From: Eubacterium sp.
GTDB lineage: Bacteria; Bacillota; Clostridia; Lachnospirales; Lachnospiraceae
NCBI GenBank assembly: GCA_024690665.1
Contig: JAILOU010000028.1
Span: forward strand, 1-64,000
Direction of reading: 5' to 3'
Length of the DNA stretch: 64,000 nt
Shown: piece by piece, positions 61,490 through 64,000 of the stretch
Position numbering within the stretch: the first letter of the stretch is position 1
Layout of the letters: every line of letters begins with the position of its first letter
Program-made: the position numbers and the translations under genes
Notes under the pieces: generated by a model
The model's input: only the letters and a program-made list of their open reading frames with translations
Told to the model about the DNA's origin: nothing
Databases searched by the model: none

Positions 61490-61816
61490 ATGAACTGTAT
61501 TGTAGATCGATCCGTCGATATTGGTGAATACATAGAAGCACCGGATGATGATATGCTCATCTGCCGATGCGAAGAAATTACAAAAGGTGAGATTCGAAGA
61601 GCTGTCCATGATGGAATGTGGACCGTTACGGAAGTAAGAAGATATCTTCGTACAGGCATGGGACTTTGTCAGGGACAGACCTGTTCGAGACTGGTAAAGG
61701 GAATTATTGCCAGAGAACTTGGGGTATCACCGGCGCAGCTAGAACCTGCAACGGCCCGCTCACCGATGAGACCGACAGAGATGAGAATCTTTGGACATGA
61801 GGAGGTGGATGCGTAA
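61490..61816 (+). CDS. BFD-like [2Fe-2S] protein
   Basis: The ATG at 61490 lies eight bases after AAGGAGG; earlier in-frame ATGs sit too close. 108 residues. CRCEEITKGEIRRAV and GMGLCQGQTCSRLV form the Cys-x-Cys...Cys-x4-Cys pattern of BFD-like [2Fe-2S] domains, as found at the C-terminus of HcnB/SoxA-type subunits in other bacteria. Here it is a separate gene between the alpha and beta subunit genes. Its last base overlaps the next start (TAATG). Confidence 0.85.
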   Translation: MNCIVDRSVDIGEYIEAPDDDMLICRCEEITKGEIRRAVHDGMWTVTEVRRYLRTGMGLCQGQTCSRLVKGIIARELGVSPAQLEPATARSPMRPTEMRIFGHEEVDA

Positions 61817-62955
61817 TGGAGAATAAAGCAGATGTCATTATCGTTGGCGGCGGCGTAATCGGTTGCGCGACAGCTTATTATCTGTCAAAGAGAGGAAAAT
61901 CCGTCATTGTATTAGAAGGTAGTGATCATATCGGAAATGGTGGTTCTTCCAGAAACGGAGGCGGCGTCAGACAGTCCGGACGTGATCCTAGAGAACTTCC
62001 GCTTGCCATGTATGGAATTAAGAATTTGTGGCCGGGACTTTCAAAAGAACTTGGTGTGAACTGTGAGTATCACAAGGAAGGAAATTTAAGACTTGGTAAG
62101 ACGCCGGCACATCTTAAGATCTTACAGGGACTGACAGACAGAGCCGTCGAGTGTGGTCTGGATGTTCGGATGATTGATGCAGAAGAAGTAAAAAAGATTA
62201 ATCCGCATCTGTCGGATGAAGTAATCGGGGCAAGCTGGTGCCCGACAGACGGACATGCAAATCCGATGATTACAACGCTTGCATTTTACCGAAAAGCAAG
62301 ACAGCTTGGAGCAAGATTTATTACCGGAGAAAAGGTGGTTCGTTTAAGAAAGATAAGAGGCCGCTTAAGAGAGGTTATCACAGAACATGACAACGTATAC
62401 GAGGCTGATTATGTAGTCGTGGCAGCAGGATATGAATCCAGAGATATCCTGGCAACCGTCGGAATTGATGTTCCGATGCACAAAGACCTTATGGAATGTC
62501 TGGTAACGGAAGCTGAGCCGCATATGTTTAATCAGATGCTCGGAACGGCGGAAGCTGATTTTTATGGTCATCAGTCGGATCATGGGTCATTTGTATTCGG
62601 AGGATCTTCCGGTCTTGAGACGGACAACAAAGATGGCGGAACACCGGATTCGCCGGGGAATAATGCCATTACGGCGCCGTGTATCTGCCGGGGTATTATG
62701 AAGTATTTTCCGGAACTTCAGGATGCCAAAATTGTCAGAACATGGGCCGGTTATATCGATACCTGTGCAGACGGCGTTCCGGTATTGGGAACGACCGATG
62801 AGGTTCCGGGACTTGTTATTGCATGTGCCTTTACGGGTCATGGTTTCGGAATTGCACCGGCAGTCGGAGAACAGCTCGCAATGCTGATTATCGATGGAAA
62901 GACAACGGTCGATATCAGCCAGCTAAGATATAACCGCTTTAAAGCGAAAATTTAA
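61816..62955 (+). CDS. FAD-dependent oxidoreductase, DAO family (beta subunit, SoxB/HcnC/LhpB-like)
   Basis: 379 residues. The DAO fold is clear: DVIIVGGGVIGCATAYYLSKRGKSVIVLE at the start, NGGSSRNGGGVRQSG (family flavin loop), YVVVAAGYESRDI, and C-terminal GVPVLGTTDEVPGLVIACAFTGHGFGIAPAVGEQLA. This is the substrate-oxidising subunit of heteromeric sarcosine, proline, hydroxyproline or opine oxidases. Which amino or imino acid it takes cannot be read from sequence. It makes the cluster a complete alpha/beta/gamma set. Confidence 0.9.
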   Translation: MENKADVIIVGGGVIGCATAYYLSKRGKSVIVLEGSDHIGNGGSSRNGGGVRQSGRDPRELPLAMYGIKNLWPGLSKELGVNCEYHKEGNLRLGKTPAHLKILQGLTDRAVECGLDVRMIDAEEVKKINPHLSDEVIGASWCPTDGHANPMITTLAFYRKARQLGARFITGEKVVRLRKIRGRLREVITEHDNVYEADYVVVAAGYESRDILATVGIDVPMHKDLMECLVTEAEPHMFNQMLGTAEADFYGHQSDHGSFVFGGSSGLETDNKDGGTPDSPGNNAITAPCICRGIMKYFPELQDAKIVRTWAGYIDTCADGVPVLGTTDEVPGLVIACAFTGHGFGIAPAVGEQLAMLIIDGKTTVDISQLRYNRFKAKI

Positions 62956-62973
62956 CATCAGGAGGAAAGACAT

Positions 62974-63351
62974 ATGAAAGTTGCGATCGAAGAGTTATCA
63001 AAAGTAGAAATCATTACCAAGGAAGCAAAAGTTGCCGAGCTGGTAAAAGGATTTGGAAAGTTTGGAATTACGGGTATGACCATTTATTCTGCAAAGGGCT
63101 GTGGAGTACAGATGGGAACCCGTGAATATGAAGTTGAAAAAAATGAAGAGCCATTGTTGTTATCCAAACAGGTTGTCATGGTTGTTCTTCCAACGGCAGA
63201 AGTAGATTCTTTCTTAGAATATGTGGAAAAGGAACTCTACACCGGCCATATAGGTGATGGCAAGATCTTTGTCACACCGGTTACCAATGCGATTCGAGTA
63301 CGAACCGGAGAAGAAGGAATGGAGGCGCTAAAAGAAGGCGCACTCGATTAA
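62974..63351 (+). CDS. PII-family signal protein, divergent
   Basis: 125 residues; ATG after AGGAGGAAAG. The C-terminal signature of PII proteins, TGHIGDGKIFVTPVTNAIRVRTGEEG, is intact, and the N-terminal GITGMTIYSAKGCG fits the family's beta strand. The T-loop (about 46-60, MGTREYEVEKNEEPLL) does not show the conserved Tyr51 uridylylation site in its usual context. PII proteins bind ATP/ADP and 2-oxoglutarate and gate transporters. Its location between an oxidase operon and an amino-acid permease suggests it regulates that permease or the oxidase (inference). Confidence 0.82.
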   Translation: MKVAIEELSKVEIITKEAKVAELVKGFGKFGITGMTIYSAKGCGVQMGTREYEVEKNEEPLLLSKQVVMVVLPTAEVDSFLEYVEKELYTGHIGDGKIFVTPVTNAIRVRTGEEGMEALKEGALD

Positions 63352-63396
63352 TTCATAAAAATAAGTTGCAAAAAGATTTGTTAGGAGGAACACAAT

Positions 63397-64000
63397 ATGA
63401 ATGGAAAGAAATTAGGCCTTGGCAGTGTTATTGCCACAGGTGTGGGACTGGTTGTCGGCTCCAGTTGCCTAATGTCTTTGGGACTTGGCGTTTCCGCAAT
63501 CGGTCTGACATTTGTTATTACGATGATTATCGCATGCGTTGTGAATATCTTTACGCTGATGTCAATTGCGGAACTGAATTCGCTAATGCCGGATCTGACC
63601 GGTGGCCTGGCGCAGTTTTCACTGGCTTGTGTAGGACCGTTTGTGACCATCATCTGTATGGTAGGCGGATATGCACTGTGTAATTCGCTGGCGGGATCGG
63701 TAGAAGGAGCAATGTTTGGAAATACATTTGCCGGTATGTTCGAGAATATGAATATTCCGGCGTGGATATTTACCGTGATATTAGTTTTGATTTTGATGGT
63801 GACCAATCTTAATGGTGTTGATGTCTTTATCAAAGTACAGGACTTTGTGGCATTTGCCCTGATTGCTTCGATGGTGGTTATGGGTGTTATGGGAGCACTT
63901 GGAATTGGCGTCGGTGAAGTAGTAGAGCAGCCAAGCGTTTTGGCATCTGATTTTAAGAGTGTTACAGGATTATGCGGATTGGCATTCTTCCTTTTTGTAG
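63397..64000 (+). CDS. Amino-acid permease (APC family), N-terminal part cut by window edge
   Basis: The first 201 codons of a membrane protein that runs off the end of the window. ATG at 63397 after TTAGGAGGAACAC. MNGKKLGLGSVIATGVGLVVGSSCLMSLGLG is the APC family's first membrane segment with its Gly-rich substrate loop; at least five membrane segments follow, with SIAELNSLMPDLTGGLAQFS after segment 2 (a consensus APC region). It likely imports the substrate of the adjacent oxidase. The PII-like gene lies 45 bases upstream. Confidence 0.85.
   Translation, partial: MNGKKLGLGSVIATGVGLVVGSSCLMSLGLGVSAIGLTFVITMIIACVVNIFTLMSIAELNSLMPDLTGGLAQFSLACVGPFVTIICMVGGYALCNSLAGSVEGAMFGNTFAGMFENMNIPAWIFTVILVLILMVTNLNGVDVFIKVQDFVAFALIASMVVMGVMGALGIGVGEVVEQPSVLASDFKSVTGLCGLAFFLFV

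Overview
This window looks like a piece of the chromosome of a Gram-positive, moderately AT-rich anaerobe of the Clostridia, most likely a butyrate-forming Lachnospiraceae-type bacterium. The evidence is a thiolase / 3-hydroxybutyryl-CoA dehydrogenase / butyryl-CoA dehydrogenase / EtfBA block plus a two-subunit CoA-transferase, strong AGGAGG-type ribosome binding sites, frequent TTG starts, many simple hairpin-plus-T terminators, and families common in that group (LemA/DUF2207, TtcA-like PP-loop protein, Big_2 surface protein, small alarmone synthetase). Most genes are chromosomal housekeeping or signalling genes. I see no prophage, no CRISPR array, no rRNA and no tRNA. The genus cannot be fixed from the sequence alone.

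Layout. 1-950: truncated AAA ATPase, a decayed gene tail and a small hypothetical gene, i.e. an accessory-looking edge. 1.1-7.6 kb: a tight operon with an EAL protein, a GGDEF protein, a CgeB-like glycosyltransferase and a methyltransferase. 7.6-12.1 kb: trigger-factor-like lipoprotein, azlCD, glmM and a repeat-rich lipoprotein, then a 700-base gap with a minus-strand promoter and a possible RNA leader. 12.8-16.7 kb: secA, then a nitroreductase gene flanked by two copies of a highly structured repeat, then a zinc-ribbon protein. 16.8-22.9 kb: ttcA-like gene, double-receiver regulator, LemA, DUF2207 membrane protein and hybrid histidine kinase. 22.9-25.8 kb: manganese (yybP-ykoY) riboswitch and a P-type cation ATPase. 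25.8-31.1 kb: GntR-ABC transporter operon, rlmH, an HD-domain protein and an HtrA protease. 31.3-33.9 kb: tandem duplication of greA-lepB in which the second greA is a remnant. 34.0-35.4 kb: CoA-transferase. 35.5-44.7 kb: membrane GdpD, alarmone synthetase coupled to serS, carAB, Nudix hydrolase. 44.7-46.0 kb: a second HD-domain paralogue. 46.0-51.9 kb: long regulatory region and the butyrate genes. 52.1-57.9 kb: ispE, GntR regulator, murI, DUF1934, Big_2 surface protein, galU. 58.0-64.0 kb: LysR regulator divergent from an amine/amino-acid oxidase-type cluster (RidA, 2Fe-2S subunit, FAD/4Fe-4S subunit, BFD-like protein, DAO-family subunit, a PII-like protein and an amino-acid permease that runs off the end).

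How the parts fit. The butyrate block plus CoA-transferase would turn acetyl-CoA to butyrate with electron bifurcation at Bcd-EtfAB, but no crotonase gene is present in the block. A perfect GTTAA-N4-TTAAC palindrome upstream of thl fits control by the redox sensor Rex. The most novel-looking system is the right-hand LysR-controlled cluster: it pairs a multi-subunit flavin/iron-sulfur dehydrogenase with an imine deaminase, a divergent PII sensor and a permease. It looks like a self-contained uptake-and-oxidation module for an unidentified amino or imino acid.
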